DNA of 64,000 bases from positions 2,256,001-2,320,000 of the forward strand of contig CAJHZI010000431.1 in NCBI GenBank assembly GCA_905160935.1, in the 5' to 3' direction. The notes under the pieces were generated by a model, which made no database searches, was not told where the DNA came from, and saw nothing but the letters and a program-made list of their open reading frames with translations. The translations under genes and the position numbers were made by a program. Positions 33,922 to 49,600 of the stretch are shown here, piece after piece. The stretch comes from Enchytraeus crypticus. Its lineage: Eukaryota > Annelida > Clitellata > Enchytraeida > Enchytraeidae. The first letter of the stretch is position 1. Each line of letters begins with the position of its first letter.

Positions 33922-36900
33922 GTATAAATTTTTATTTCAGCAATTTATCTTTGGTATTAATAAATTGAGGAGTCAATCATGTATTTAAAGCATACTATAC
34001 TAACTTTTTCTTAAATTGAAAATATCTAAATAGCTATATAGACATTAATACATGAATGCTAGAGATCTACTCTTTTTTGTAAGAGTCTATTTAATTAAAA
34101 TATTCAGAATGACTACATCTAGATCACAAACTACTATTGCATTCATGAATGGATGAATATATATATAATATATATAAAATTATATATGGACCTTAAGGAA
34201 GGAAGAAAATTATATATGGACCTTAAGGAAGGAAGAAAATTATATATGGACCTTAAAGAAGGAAGATATCAGGAAACTAGATGCATTGGAAATGTGGTTA
34301 TGGAGAAGAATGGAAAGGATTAGCTGAACTCAAAAGGTTACAAATGAGGAAGTTCTGTAGAGAGTTGTACAGATAGACAGTTGATATACAAATTAAGAAA
34401 TAGAAAGAAGAGTTGAATAGGATGCATTCTAAGGGGAAAAATCTACTAAAAGAGGTCATAGAAGGCAGAATGGAAGGAAATAAGAGGCAGAGGCAGACCG
34501 AGATTAGGAATGTTAGATGACTTAAAGATCCACTCTTATGTGGACATGAAGAGGAAAGCAGAGTTTACGTGGAATGATCTTGCAAAAAGATGGGTCTTAA
34601 GACTCTTTATTTTTTAATGGTATCAGATTTATGATAGCTAATAGCTATGACGTGGTATTCTCATTTTGTGCCATGGTGATTAAATATTTTACTAGGATGA
34701 TCAGTAGTGTTGTTGCTAACCAGATATTAAGGTTAGAATCATCTTAATAATGTTTGAAAGTAATTTCTACTAGAGCTCTGATCATTGTTTAATATGCAGA
34801 GCATATGTAATGGTTCAATGATGAAATTAGATAACACAAAGAAATGAGTAAGCATTTTAAAACGAGGCACCGGTGCGATTACTAAAAATCATTTAGAGGA
34901 AAGAGTAACGAAAAGAACAAAAACAGCAATTAAGAAAGGAAAATTTGTAAATAAATGAGTCTAACCACATGACTCAAAATAATTTAAAAAACCAAAATTG
35001 TATATTTGAATAATCGCTTTTGATGCCATTTGATGGTAGGTTTGTATGAAAGATATTGTGTAATTAATAATAATAATAATAAAGGTTTAACGTCCGTTTC
35101 CTCATACAAGGATGATGTCAGGGACATCCCCCCCATCACATGTCACTACAAATCGATTCACCCCAAATGATCTGAAAAAACACGTGCTGAAGAGAAATAA
35201 AAGATCCTAAACAGTGCCGGTCCGGTGATCAAAAAACAGTCAGGCAAGATGAAATAAAATAATAATAGACACAAAGATTGTATTAAAACAAGATTTTGCT
35301 TCTGTTTTGTCGGGTATCTAGATCAAAGTTTAGAATGGATCCAGGAGTAGATTCAAAATCTAAATTCATTGAAGCGTTCTTAAGTTGCTAACAAAGAGGC
35401 TTCTAATATGTATTCATTCACACTGGTGTAGTATATATGTGTGATATCACTGATTTGATGCTAGAAATCATTGGATAATGAAGTAGCATCCTTAGATGGA
35501 GAAGTGGCACTAAACCTTTGTCACATGGTTACACACATGACCATAGCCTGTACAACTTTGCTACTCTCTTAGTTATCTGTTTCTATAGTTTTCATTATTT
35601 CCTCCTCTCCTTTCCATGGTTAGTAGTGATCGTTACCTTTTGTTGGTGCATCGATTGCAGCTGGTGTGGATTTAAGAATAACGTACCAATACCCTGGGAA
35701 TTTTTTAAATTCAAAGTTATCAATTCTTGGTCTCCATAGGTGGTCGCCCACAAAGTACTTACCGGGTGCAAAATAGCTTAACTTCTTTCTATTGATGCGT
35801 AGCTAAACCAAGTGCACTAAATCCCATCTGCAATTATGAACTTTTCTATTGTTATTATGTCTTTGAACAAGTAACATTCATTAAAGTCTTAGTTTTTTTT
35901 AAAAGGAAACCTCTGTTTGGCTAGATCACTTTCTTGCATTAAATCTGATTAGCCTGCAGGCTAAACAGGATATTAGATAACCAAATGAACAGTGGCCTAA
36001 TTATTAACATTGCTTTGTTATGCTACACCTTTAGGTGGTATAAATTAGCATATTACTCATTCTCTATTCAATTCTGCACTAGACTTGAGTAATAGTTGTC
36101 CTAACTATCAATACTTACCTGAGCATGATTAGTGGCATGATTTTGTAGGTCAGTTTTCACGTTTCTTTTTCCTAATGAAACTCCAGGATGTAATAGCAAG
36201 GAGGTTTTAATAAGTTCTTAGTAGTCTACTTTAATATAAATAGGACAGTATTTTAGAAAATATTTATTTAGTTAAAATTAATTTGTTTGAACTTTTCACA
36301 TTGCTTTAATTTGATCAAGTTAAATTAAGAATTTAGCTAACTAATACATCTAATTTCTTGTCAGTAAGTGCCTGTTTGTACTTTAATGTTTCAGTTTTTA
36401 TGGTATATAATATGAAGCATCATACAGATATAGCCCTAGATTCTTTGGTTTGCCCACACTGACTTCCAAGTCATTTGCAGATATTTAAAATTTACCTTTA
36501 GTTCTTGCTGCAGGAAGAAGGAGTATAAATGAATAGGAATAAATAAATGAATGAATAAGTGTATAACTGTATAAAGAGTATAAATTTAAAATAAATGTAT
36601 TTTAAAAATTGTATAAAATATAAAACTCTCTATCTCTTAGTGCACTGCCTACCGGCAGGTCCATGGTATATAAGGCCTCCACTCATCTCTATTTCCGTTT
36701 CCTCTTAATGTCCACATACAGGTGGATCTTTAAATTCTATAATTATATAACATTCCTTTTGATATACCAATATTCGTGGAGATTCTGCTTATTACGAGGT
36801 GGACCCCTTATGTGGAACCCTTCCTCAATTTCTACTAACATTACTGGGCAAGGGCGTCATTCCCTGAGAAAACAATCCTGTTTACCCATAAAAGCCTATT

Positions 36901-38823
36901 TCTTGAATTTTTATGCAAAGATGACTTTGTTTTACTATAAGTACAGTTTTACAGTGAGCTTACTGGAGAATCCCAACTGTTCTCTTTGTTATATATGTCA
37001 TAGATGTCCATTGTACTGACATGGATGTATAATTTCAAATGTTATACGGAAACCTTTTTTACTTTAACTTTTAAATATATTTCTCATATAAAAATAGATA
37101 TAATCATCTTTGTGTTATCTCTTGATCTTGATATTGAAGACTTGTGATTTTTTCTCTAAATGCTTGATTTATTACAATTTATATTACTAATATCAATTTT
37201 AATATCACCAGTACTCAACTGATTATTTCATTCAGTAAATTTTTGAACTTTTTTTGAACTTTTTGAACTTTTTGAACTTTTTGAACTTTTTGAACTTTTT
37301 TGAACTTTTTTGAACTTTTGAACTTTTGAACTTTTTTGAACTTTTTTGAACCTTTTGGAACTTTTTTGGAACTTTTTGAACTTTTGAACTTTTTTGAACT
37401 TTTTTGAACTTTTTTTTGAACTTTTTTTGAAAATTTTTGAACTTTTTTGTGTGTTTCTTTATTAAATGTTCGACCTTATAGTAACTTTAAATAATCAACT
37501 ACATTCAAACACTCTTATTTCAAGGAGCTATTCATTTTTGGGTGGCCAAATGCCAATAGGTTATATATGCTATGTTTGTAGCTGCGCTTTCATGCTACTA
37601 TGATATACAAGCCTGCACTGTCTGTGTACAATATATTTGAGTAATTTTTAATTGTAGATTTCATCTGGAGTTTGTCATCAAATCAACCCGTCTCGACAGC
37701 TGTAGTGACTGCTGCAGCTACTAGCCTGGCAGCAGCTCAGGCTAACACAGCTGTACCGTTTTGTTCAGTAGCCGTAAACAATACCAGCAGTAATCAAGCT
37801 GCAGAAGCTGCTCTGTTTTCTGCTGAAGACTTAACATCAAATCAAATTTTAGCTACAAATCAAACTACGTCGTCCAATCAAACCATGATTTCAACGGGTC
37901 CAAATATTTCCGATGTATCATCGATTTCTGTAGATCTAACACATTCTGCTGCTATTAGTACAACAGGGACGAATTCTCACCAAATCAACACCAATCAATC
38001 TTTTAATGCTATTAGTGCAGCAGCAGCTTCAGTCAGCCTGTTTAACGAGCTCTCAGCTGCTGACAGTAACACAGCTGCAATGGTTATTCCTTCATGCACT
38101 GCCTCAACGTCTGATCTAACAGCTGCGGGAAACTCTAGCGCAGTCAAACTCTGTGGATATCTCAACAAGTACAAGGTTGGCTCGCGCCTGAGTGCAGGGA
38201 CTATCGGCCTACCAGTGCCTAAAATCTTCAAGAGACGCTGGTTTATCTTCTCTGAGCTCACGTGCTCTCTGCTGTACTTTAGAACTCCGCAGGATCGTTT
38301 GCCTCTGGGTGAGATCAACATCGGTTTGGCGACCTTCACTTTTGAACCGTCGTCGCTGCTCGATGGTGGAATGAGCGAGAATAGATGCAACATCTTTGAA
38401 ATCAGGTGACTTACTGATAATTTCTACTTCACTTAACTCAGAAAGTTAAGAAAATAGATACTTAACTGAAAAGCTTTATTAGTATTCAATTGAAAGCGAA
38501 GGAGGTAAATGCCAGACGAGAGCATTGTAGTAAAATTTATTGTTTAATCCAAATTTAACTAGGGTAGTAACATAATATATATTATAATTGTATAATTGTA
38601 TTCAATAGATTTTTTGTGTTGTAGTGTTATATTTATGCTTACATTGAACATTTGAATTTGTTGCCAAAAGGTGATGAGCCTAAGTGTAGTGACTAAACAT
38701 TTACACCTTTCTAATGCTGTCATTAATACTTAATTTTAACGTGCATTACTAATATTAGATTTGAAGTGCTTGCTAAACTAGGATACCTGATGGGCAGTGA
38801 ATGGATAAAGTATGTTTTATATA

Positions 38824-38894
<71 letters not shown>

Positions 38895-40282
38895 CCCGTG
38901 TTGTGTTCGGGTGTGGTTCGACCACTGCAGAATTGGGCAACCGCAAACAATCTGCCGCGTGTACGTAGGAGGCGACTAAAGGCAGGAGCTGAGGATGGCA
39001 AGAGAGGACCCACCTCACAATGAAATATTTTCCCCCAGGATTAAATGGTAATTAATCCAAAAACTGAGGAAGGCAACGGGAAACCACCTCAGAAGCCATA
39101 TTTTCACAAGCTATAGGTTACATAAGGTATGGATAAGGCACAGACTTTGTAAAGGGATTAACTTGTTGATCTAAGGAGTGCTCTTATGAAGCGAGAAAAC
39201 AGACTTTGAGTATGAATATGTACCTTGAACCTGCCACTTGGCAGTGCACTGAAGAAGAAGATATATATATCTCTTTCTCAGTGCACTGCCTACTGGCGGG
39301 TCCATGGTATATAACGCCTCCACTCTTCTCTGTCTTCCGCTTTCCTTTTGATTTCCACATATGAGTGGGTCTTTAAATCATCTAACATACCTAATCTCGG
39401 CCTGCCCCTGCCTCTTTTTCCCTCCATTCTACCTTCTATGACCGCTAGTAATAGACCTTCCCCCCTTAGAATGTGTCCTATCCAACTCATCTTCGTCTTT
39501 CTTAATACACTGTGACTAATAAACCAATAATATTGTACTTTGTTAATATTAAACCAATGATATTGTAATTTGTTAATATTAAATCAATAATATTGCACTT
39601 TGTCAATATTAAACCAATGATATTGTACTTTGTGAATGTTAAGTCAATAAATGGTTGATATAACAATGGTGGATATTAAAAAATATTTGACTACTTTGGA
39701 TGTTAAGCAGATATTGCATGGTTGCATTTATATTGCTTACTAGCCGCTGATCATTAGTTGCTGCTATGAATGTCTGCAGGAGTGGAGGGAGGAAATATTG
39801 GCTTGAGGCTCATGACAGACAGACAATGATGTACTGGCTCCAGGAGCTTCAGCTCCGTCGTCGAAATTATCGCAAGAAGAAGAGCAAAGTCAATCTCAGT
39901 GAGGTACGGTGTGAACTGATTATAATAGTCATTAAGTACAGGAGACCACGCCCCTCAATACAGCGTGAAGTGATAATAAATCATTAAGTACTTGATACCA
40001 CGCACCTCAATACAGCGTGAAGTGATAATAAATCATTAAGTACTTGATACCACGCACCTCAATACAGCGTGAAGTGATAATAAATCATTATGTACTTGAT
40101 ACCACGCACCTCAATACAGCGTGAAGTGATAATAAATCATTAAGTACTTGATACCACGCACCTCAATACAGCGTGAAGTGATGGGAAGAGGTAGTTTCCC
40201 AATGTCTATCTCAATTCTTTATCAATCCTGTATTATATCTATAGTATTCAATATCATAAATGTACTTTATGACTTGTTATCT

Positions 40283-40318
<36 letters not shown>

Positions 40319-40321
40319 TAT

Positions 40322-40363
<42 letters not shown>

Positions 40364-41794
40364 AATATCAGTGATTCAAATCATATGTATAATTTTTTCT
40401 ATATTCTATGCTATCAATTTATTACCTATATGACAATAACATCTATTCAGTGTAATTTATATAGTTGTTATAGCTTTGATTCACTATCATCCATATACAT
40501 GTACTGAAAGTCTTTATCTCTCTTTATTTTTACAATGATGGTTTTATATCGCAGAATGCACCAGAACAAGGTTTGATATCCATTGATCCGAATGAAGATT
40601 CAAAGATTTCCAGTACGCCAGGTTCTGAACCGGCTTTGCTATTGGGCAACGTAGCAACGCCCGAAGGCACAGTCGGCCAATCGGCTGCTTTGATGGACGA
40701 GGGAAGCAGATTGACTGGGATAAAGGACATCTCCCTCACTAACTTTAAAGTTGAGCTCCGTAATCTCGTTTCTAACATGGGGTCAAATCGATTGTCTAAA
40801 TTATCAAAAGGTAAGAAAAGCCTTATTTATTTTATAAATGATTAAGACAGTCGTGGATATTTCAGAGGTGTAAAGTAGTTGATGCTGACGCGACTCTAGT
40901 TAAACTGGGATTAAAGGGAAGATGATGATGATGAAGGTAGTTGATGCTGAGACTATTTTTGGTGGATTGACCTATAGATGTCAAATTAAGTAGTCAGTGC
41001 AAAGACTATGTTTGATCGACAGGTGCAAAACAAAGTAGTAAACTATTTAATGAAAGGCTTCCATTTGTACTATTGTCAACGATGCTGTGGCATGATAGAG
41101 TAGAATAGAATAGACAAAATCTTTTTCTGCCAAGACACAACTTTTGCCAAGACACAACGTTTGTATATGCAACAAATGTATATGCAACGTAAAATGTATA
41201 AATAACAAAATCAATATCTAAAGTGAGAAAATTCATTCTTCAGGGAAGCTACAGAGTATCTCACCTAGCTGACCACCAAGTAAACCGCAATATATATATA
41301 TATATATCGTTGAACTTAGTCGATGTACAGAACTATATAATAGAAGAAAAGAAAATGAAAACTCTTAAAAACTACATTGCTTCGATCATTCAAATTAGCA
41401 ATACCCTTTATAAAAAGGTACATTTTTTGTGCTTTAAAACCTCAGTTATAGCTTTTGTATTGTGAGGGGGCATGATGTATTTATCTATTACCCACTCTTT
41501 ACCATCAGTAAAACAGGTTTCTATAAAACAGGTTTTGACAGTTCTGTTTTATGTATTTTCTGAAACATCGTGAGAGGGCTCTGGTTATATTTTATGTTTT
41601 GTATTTGTGTTTATCATTGTAGACTTTTTCATTCTACCTGACTAATTTTTATCACCGGACCGGCAACGTTTAGGATCTTTTTCTTTCTCGTCAGCACATG
41701 TTTTTTCAAATCGTTTGGAGTGAATCGATTTGTGGTGACAAGTGATGGGGGCGTTCCTGACATCATCCTTGTATGAGGAAATGGACGTTAAACC

Positions 41795-41829
<35 letters not shown>

Positions 41830-43605
41830 ATTAATGCTTATTTTTAACTCAGGTTCGTCAGAGGATATTAATGAAGAGATTTACCAATCCAGTATTAATT
41901 CATTTCTCTGTTCTTCGTCCATACCAGAAGTCGAGTCGAAAACCTCTGATTCCGCAGCTGTATCTCCCAACCAAAGTTATACTTCTCAACGAGATTCAAG
42001 ATTTTTTAATTCCTCGTCGGGAAATTTTGTCACGTGTAATTCCCCAGTTGATAAGAATTTCCGTCATGATGGGGAAACTCGACAGTTTTTTCACGAAGAT
42101 TTACCCAGAGAAGAAGGATCAAAAGGTAGACTGTTATATAACCTGACAAGCAGAATGTCGTTTAGAAGAAAGGTACGAATTAGTAGTCCGCCAGTGATTA
42201 GGCGCAAGGACTCTTTATCTGACGGGAGTTGTAATGAGCGAAAGAAAAGCTCCGAGTGCGAATCTTGTAGACTGGTTAGTTTCTGCTTTAATTTTGCTTT
42301 TTTGTTTATTTTCATTTGGTGTTTCTTGTATAAGAAATAGTTGAACTTTAAATACTGTTGTAGTTTTATTTGCTGCGGCGTAGCCAGGGTTCGATCTTGG
42401 AGGAAGCACTTTAATCTTGGGAGGCACTTTAGGAAGGCACACACTTTATACAATGTGTCATATTTTGAGCTTAATAAATATTTTACTTGATATCTTTGGG
42501 TGGGTGGTACAAGACCTCCCTGCCCCCACCGTCGCTACACCACTATTCTGTAGGTAAGAGAATTGTCAACACTGTTGGATGGTAAATGATTGTGCTCCGG
42601 AGGCTTTCATTTTTGTCTGGCAATTGTTGACATTTAGTTCTCTTTACTGTTCTCAGAATATAGTTTTAATTACTTTTTTGATATAATATTATTGTAGGTC
42701 ACTACAAATTTTAACGTGTTTTAATATGTAATTATAACTAAATTTTTTAAATTAAAATATTATTGTAATTTTAAAAAATTCTGTTTCTTCATGCTTCTAG
42801 CATTGTATACACAATCTTCAGATACTGTTTTTGACTAGTCGAATGCCAAATCTACGATCTGTTTCATAATTTTTTGACTATACCATGAAGTAATTTGTTG
42901 CTCTAGTTGTAATTTTAAATTCCTGTGTGTAGCTAGAGGACAGACTGCAGCAGAATGCTGAGGAAACCACTCTGATGCAGAATGAAATGGAAGCGATGAG
43001 AGACATCATCGCAACTTTTCGTGTAGAGATGGATACTCTGCAGCAGCAGTTTGACACTCAGTTAGTACTACAATTAGCGCTATTATTTCTAAACATCATT
43101 AAGAACCAATCTGTTTCCATGTTAAACAAAATATTTGATTTTTAAACTTTCTCTTGTTTGAAGCCTTGAACAAGTTAAAAAAATTTATATTTGCATGAAT
43201 TGAAACCATCTAACTAAATGATCGCTAAATAAATTTTCTATTACAGTATATATCCATTGACATTAATAAATAAATAATAAAGGTTTAACGGCCTTTTCCT
43301 CATCCAGGGATGATGTCAGGGACATAATAATATATGATAATTAATCTTTTGTGCAGGAGGAGTTTGGCAGGGTCTACTGAAATAGAAGATTACCTGGAAT
43401 GCATAGCGAGCAAGGACAGGCAGATTATGAGGCTTGCTCACTCGCTATCGGCAGCCGATGGTTCAATTGCTGCGGACGACGAAGCTGTTAATGAAACTAT
43501 TTGGTAATTACGTAGAAGAAATTAATTATTACTTTTAAATTTTATTTCTCAAATCCTATACTATAAAGTGCTTGTCTGTGTATGTGTATCTCTATATTTG
43601 TCTCT

Positions 43606-43684
<79 letters not shown>

Positions 43685-46600
43685 CTTTATATATTTATCT
43701 TAAAATATAAATTTAACATTTTTAAGTAGCGTAGGGGTAACGTCATTAAGTTTTAAATGACAGATTCCGAGATGAATGGAATCCTCCTAGGTTCGAATCC
43801 CAGCCATGCTGATCTGAGAGTTAAAGCTTGGACATTCACTGAATTAGTTATACGAAAAATGGTGTAAATTGCCTAACAGTTTAAACATGTGGTATTAAAA
43901 GTGATAGATATCAACATAGTTGATCATTTCACTCTAAAGCTTGTTTGCTTTTTACTTTTCTGCCTCGCGATGGTTTGACGCATATTCGTCAGATAAAACA
44001 CAGTGACTGTAGCTGATAGTTTAGGACATTACGTAATGGGTAATTCTAGTATCAATTTACATGGTTAATAGAATTGTAAGCATCAGTAACCAAACAGCAG
44101 CTTTAACTGCACAGTTACACAGTCTGCGTCAGGATTCTAACTTTGTGCATCCAAATCTCACTCGTGCCATTGCCCTTTCGTAAACTTTTATTTTAAATTT
44201 TATTAATTTCTTTAACATTTCTATGACTACAGGAGTTTAAGCCATCCTTTAGCTATTAGGACTAATTGTAGCCCTAAAGCCCTCAATAGGTTCTTAGCCT
44301 TTCCATTGACGGGGTGGCAGCTGCTTAGAAGTTATGTTGTATTTTGGATTTCTAATCTTTATGTTGTGGTTTGTTTTTTCTATAAAATTGTGTGGTGAAA
44401 TAAGATGACATTACCATGCGGCATTTTAGTAAAATTTCATTAGCTTTAAGTATAGCTGAGCTGTACGCTCTTTTGTAGATGAATCGTACTTTTCAGCTTC
44501 GATATGCCATGCTTTATTCTCACTTCAGTGATCATATTTGCATCACGTGAAAGAGGCATAATTCAACCATATTTAGGCCTACATGTATTACATATATAAT
44601 AGTACGATAATGCCAGGTGAAACCATAATCTAGACCTGTATCTTACGAGCATGCAGCAGATACAAAAGTTATTAGGGCAGTTGTTGGCTGCGGCTTATTG
44701 TAGTGTCGGTTACAGGATATTTGTAGTTGAGAGCTCTTGATGTATACTGTATTTTGAATACAGTATATAGTATTATGAATGAATGGGAAAGTCTCAAATT
44801 AGGGATTGACTGATGATATGATGTAGGACAGAGAGGATTTGAGACAGTCCATTCGTATTCCGACCCTAGTTAAACTGGGCTTTAAGGAAAGATGATGATG
44901 ATGATGATGATGATGACGATGATGAAAATGATGATGATGATAAAATAGTATTATGAATTGTTAACAGTGAGCTACAGCTGAACCTGCAGGAGGCTGAGGA
45001 TCAACTGAAGATGTTCAAGGAGAGCGTAGACTGTAAGGATCAGATAATCATGTCACTCATTGATCGCATATCACAATTGGAACTGACTAACGAGGGCCGC
45101 CCGTTAATTCTGGCTCCGCATACTGACCTACAGGGCATTCATTCGACTGCAGCAGAGATCTATAGGCGCAGTTTGACTGGCAGAGAGAAAGGCAAGGGGA
45201 ATTTGTTGCTCAATTTTGAAGATTCAAATTTTTCAGCGGAAGCACTAACAACATCTGAGGATAAGGGATTCTCAGGACAGCAACAGCAACAACAACAACA
45301 ACACTATTCAACTGAAGAGTTCGGTTCTCTAGGCTCTGAGCGACATCAGAATTGTCTACAGGATAATCTACCGATGCAACAGTCTCAGTCTACACAGGAA
45401 CAACAACTGCAATATCAGCTGTTGCTTCAGTCGCAAGAAATGCAGCAGAAAACTCAGCAACAGCTGCAGTCGTTCCAGCAGCAGCAGCAGCAGCAGCCAC
45501 ATCGGCATCAACAGCAACAACAACAGCAACAACAACAACCACAACAACAACCTAACGCACAGAAGAGACAACAGCAACCTAAGCGTCCCCAGGAGCATCA
45601 GAGCTTTTTGAGTCAGCAGCAGCAGGTTTACTCTAGACTCATAAAACTCATATCCGGAGGTCTGACTAACAATTCATCAAATTCTTCTTCCGGTGGGGAC
45701 CAGGAGGAGTCGGTGAGTGGGGAAGAGTTTGAGAGAGTTCAAGTAAGACGTTTCTCTTTATATTTTGCTTTTTCAACTAATTTTTGCTACTTCTCTCTCT
45801 CTCTCTCTCTCTCTCACTTGGTGCACTATCAACTGGCAAGTCCATGGTATATAACGCCTCCGCACCTCTCTATTTCCGGTTTTCTTCATGTCCACATATA
45901 AATGGATCTTTAAATCATCAAATGTTCCTAATCTCTTATTCTCTAAATAAATTGATTTTGCAGTCTTGCATATATACATGTATGTTTACATCTCATATAA
46001 GCGTGCTTCTTTCTCGATCACGACACGAGTTATTCAAGTTACTCACTTTAAGATGTAAAGGTAAAGAGGGCGTGATCAGAGCTTACAGCCTGTTGCTTAT
46101 CCAGTCAATAATAGAGAATCTCTTCTGAATGGTGATTGTTGAGCTGTTCTGATAATACAACTGACGCATATATATTGTTAAAATTACAAGAACTTGATGA
46201 TCGTGGTCGACTACTGAACTATGCTATAAAATGTTATACCAGGATATAGTATGCTATGCTATGTTATATTATGCTATACTCTGGTGTACTATGCTATACT
46301 ATGTTATACTGTGCTGTACTATTCTGAACTATGCTGTATATACTATGCTAGCTATACCTTGCTATATTATGCTATACTGTGCTATTCTATGCTACACTAT
46401 GCTGCTATGCTATACTATGTTATACTATGCTATACTATGCTATACTATTCTATTCTATGCTATACTTTGCTATACTATTCGCTATCCTACGCTGTACTAT
46501 GCTATACTATGTTATACTATGCTAGGCTTTGCTATACTATACTAAACTATGCTATACTATGCTACACTATGCTATACTATGCTACACTATGCTATACTAT

Positions 46601-49600
46601 GTTATACTGTGCTAGGCTATGCTATACTATACTAAACTGTTCTATACTATACTAAACCATTCTATACTATGCTACACTATGCTATACTATTCTAGCTATA
46701 CCGTGCTATACTTCGCTATACTACGCTATACTATGCTTTGCTATGCTACACTATGTGGAACTATGTTATACTATGCTATACTATGCTGTAGTATGCTATA
46801 CTGTGCTATCTTATGATATACTATGCTATCCTATAGTATAATATGTTATACTATGTTGTACTATGCTATTCTATGCTTTACTGTGCTACACTATTCTTTA
46901 TGTTATGCTATTCTATGCTATACCATTCGCTATGCTTTGCTGCGTGTACATGTGTAGGATCAGTGCAGAGCCTTTAAGCTTCAGAATCAGTTTCTAAATC
47001 AAGAGATACTCGAGATCGATCAGCTTTGTAAAGATGAGCAACAGAAAAACGAGCAGCTGCACAGGTTCTCAGTCACCCTAATTGCTGCCTTATAACCTGA
47101 TTAACCTCTCTTCTCTAACCTGATTAACTGCTGTTTCATATCCTGATTAACTGCAAACTTGGTTAGCAGGTGTTTTATGAACTGAGTGATATCAGTCTTG
47201 AAATTTTATTAACTGATTTTTCGTAACCATATTAATTGCTGTTTTTGAAAACTGGTTTAAGTTTGTTCTTGAGCTCTATTACTCGCTCATTAACCGTCAT
47301 TACCTGTTTTACTGTCAATAAGTAATTCTTTATCATTCTTGCGATAAAATAATTTCTTTAAATTTTATTTTTTATTGCCCTTGGCTGTATAGGGCCCTGG
47401 GCTAAAAAATAAGATAAGAGAGACAAATAAAAATAAAGTAATTTAACCATAGTTATTAACAAAGTAACGAGTACATTTTAGGTTAATAAAATTATATTTT
47501 GATTAATATAAAATACTATATTTAACGAACTCATTACAATGGCTAATATAATTTAGAGATTAGTGAAGAGGTTAAGAAATTACACTATGTTTTTTTTACA
47601 AACAATATCCCTTATTATTGTTATTATAAAGGCTTAACTAGCTGAACTTTGCTATTGATATTAACAGGACTTGACCAGCAGTCAGTTTTCTCAAAAATAA
47701 AGAAGTTTCATTTAAATATACTTAGTAACAGGAGAGCTACAGATTAGCGAGTATGAGTAGTGATGACTAAGAAATATCCCGTGAATACCGGCATGTTACA
47801 TGCAGCGTCCGTGTAAAAATGTAAAATTCATGTAAATACGACAGCATGAATTTTTATTTCTTTGTTGACTCTAGAAAGAGCCTTGTGGTTTAGCCTTTGG
47901 GAGGATATAGTTTTTATAGCAGGGTGTGCCTTATAGTATTTGTTGAAAATGACTACCGTCTGCTGTTAGGCACGTACGTGGATGCTTGCTTTACTGTTTA
48001 TCGAGCCGTCAACGGTTAGGGTCAGGTATCCTAATCAGGTATAGGACTACCTAATTTTTGACGACAGTGGCACTGTAGTTGTTGTTGTTGTTGTTGTCGT
48101 TAGGACTGTGATAGAACTGGAGGCTTCGTACTATCGAGTGAAGAGTAAGCTCGTCTACTGCCTGAGGGAACTGTCTGAGAGAAGACCTGCTGGAGGTAAC
48201 GTCTTGCTTATGCTTACACGTGATAATTCTAGACAATTACATTGTTTTGCTTGTTTTCAAACAAAGCAATGTGTTTTGTCCGGGTTATTTTAAGAATTGA
48301 CCAACCGTTGACTTAACATATCATAGAAGGCGACTAAAGCACTAAGATCCAAACCAACGTCAGAAAGGTCATTCGGTTGGATGATCTCATAGGCTCCAGA
48401 AATTGTTACAAAAATTTAAACGAATGGAAAAGTCTCAAATAGGGAATTGGTAGATGGTATAATGTAGGATAGAGAGGATTTGAGACGTCTATTCGTATCC
48501 CGACCCTAGTTAAACTGGGATTCAAGGGAAGAAGATGATGATGACATTGCTTTGTTTGTTTCTGATTTCTTATAAACCAGAAGCGTAGTAGGGCGGAGCC
48601 TGTGGCATTTTGGAGATTGGTTAGATAGCGGATCAGCAGGTGTAGGGTTCAAATCCCGTGCTCAATCTGTCACTGATGTGCTGTTGTGCAGGAAACTGAC
48701 GTTAAATTTGGTTGAGCGTTAGCGTTAAATCATCTGGAAATTGTTTAAATCATCACTTTGAATATGGTCCACATACGGTAGCGAAATATCGGCTCTGTTC
48801 ATCATTGAATAGATGAAGTTAAACTATAATTTGCTTAAAATTTGCAAAATGTAATTTACATAAAATTTGCAAAATTTTATTAATTCACAAATAGGGTATA
48901 ACTCCTCTTGTACTGAATCTTATTCTAATGCTTGTACTGCATCTGTATTCATTAAATTAAGGAAAAATGCTTAGCATTGGACCAGGAAATTTCTTTGAAA
49001 TTTACATGACCAGCATACATGAGATGCAGAAGCTAATTCAAATTTTCTCTAGTGGTATCATTTTTCTATATGATTCATGAATTTATTCGTCCCGTCCCTT
49101 AAATATTATGCTTTCTTTAAGTCAATAGTATGAATATAATTGTTTGTAGATGAGGCCTCCAATCAGGAGATAATATCGCAATTGTTAAAGGAAGCCATCG
49201 ACTCCTACGATCAAGCTATCGTTCCATCTGATTCGTCAGAGAGGTAATTAAATACCTTTTTATGTAAATTATTTAATATTTAATAATTTACTTATCTGTT
49301 TAATAACTTAAAAATGATATATCTAACACAGCTTAAGTTAATAGCAATGCCAGGGTTTTCAAAATTCTGAGCAGTGAAAAATAAACCACGACTGTTTATA
49401 GTTTAAAAAGTAATATGTTTTGGCTTGATAAATTATGAAATGTACTACTGAAAATTAATTGAAGTATCTTTCGAGATATATTTTTTGTTTCTGAAACAAT
49501 ACTTAAATATATAACAGCGTAATGAAAGCTTATTTTACGGAAACTTTATATAAAGCCTATCTCTATGTTAATAGCTTAGCTTGCGCAGTTGTCTGTCTCG

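Noticed and set aside
37995-38393. 132-codon minus-strand frame
   Set aside because: Antisense shadow of the PH-domain exon of the RabGAP.
42126-42274. Shorter exon 5 ending at AAAG/GTAGAC (42125)
   Set aside because: It would end in phase 1 and not join to exon 6 (phase 0 start); the donor at 42274 keeps the frame.
46231-46816. Tyr/Leu/Cys-rich frames
   Set aside because: Generated by the 10-bp CTATG minisatellite in intron 8.
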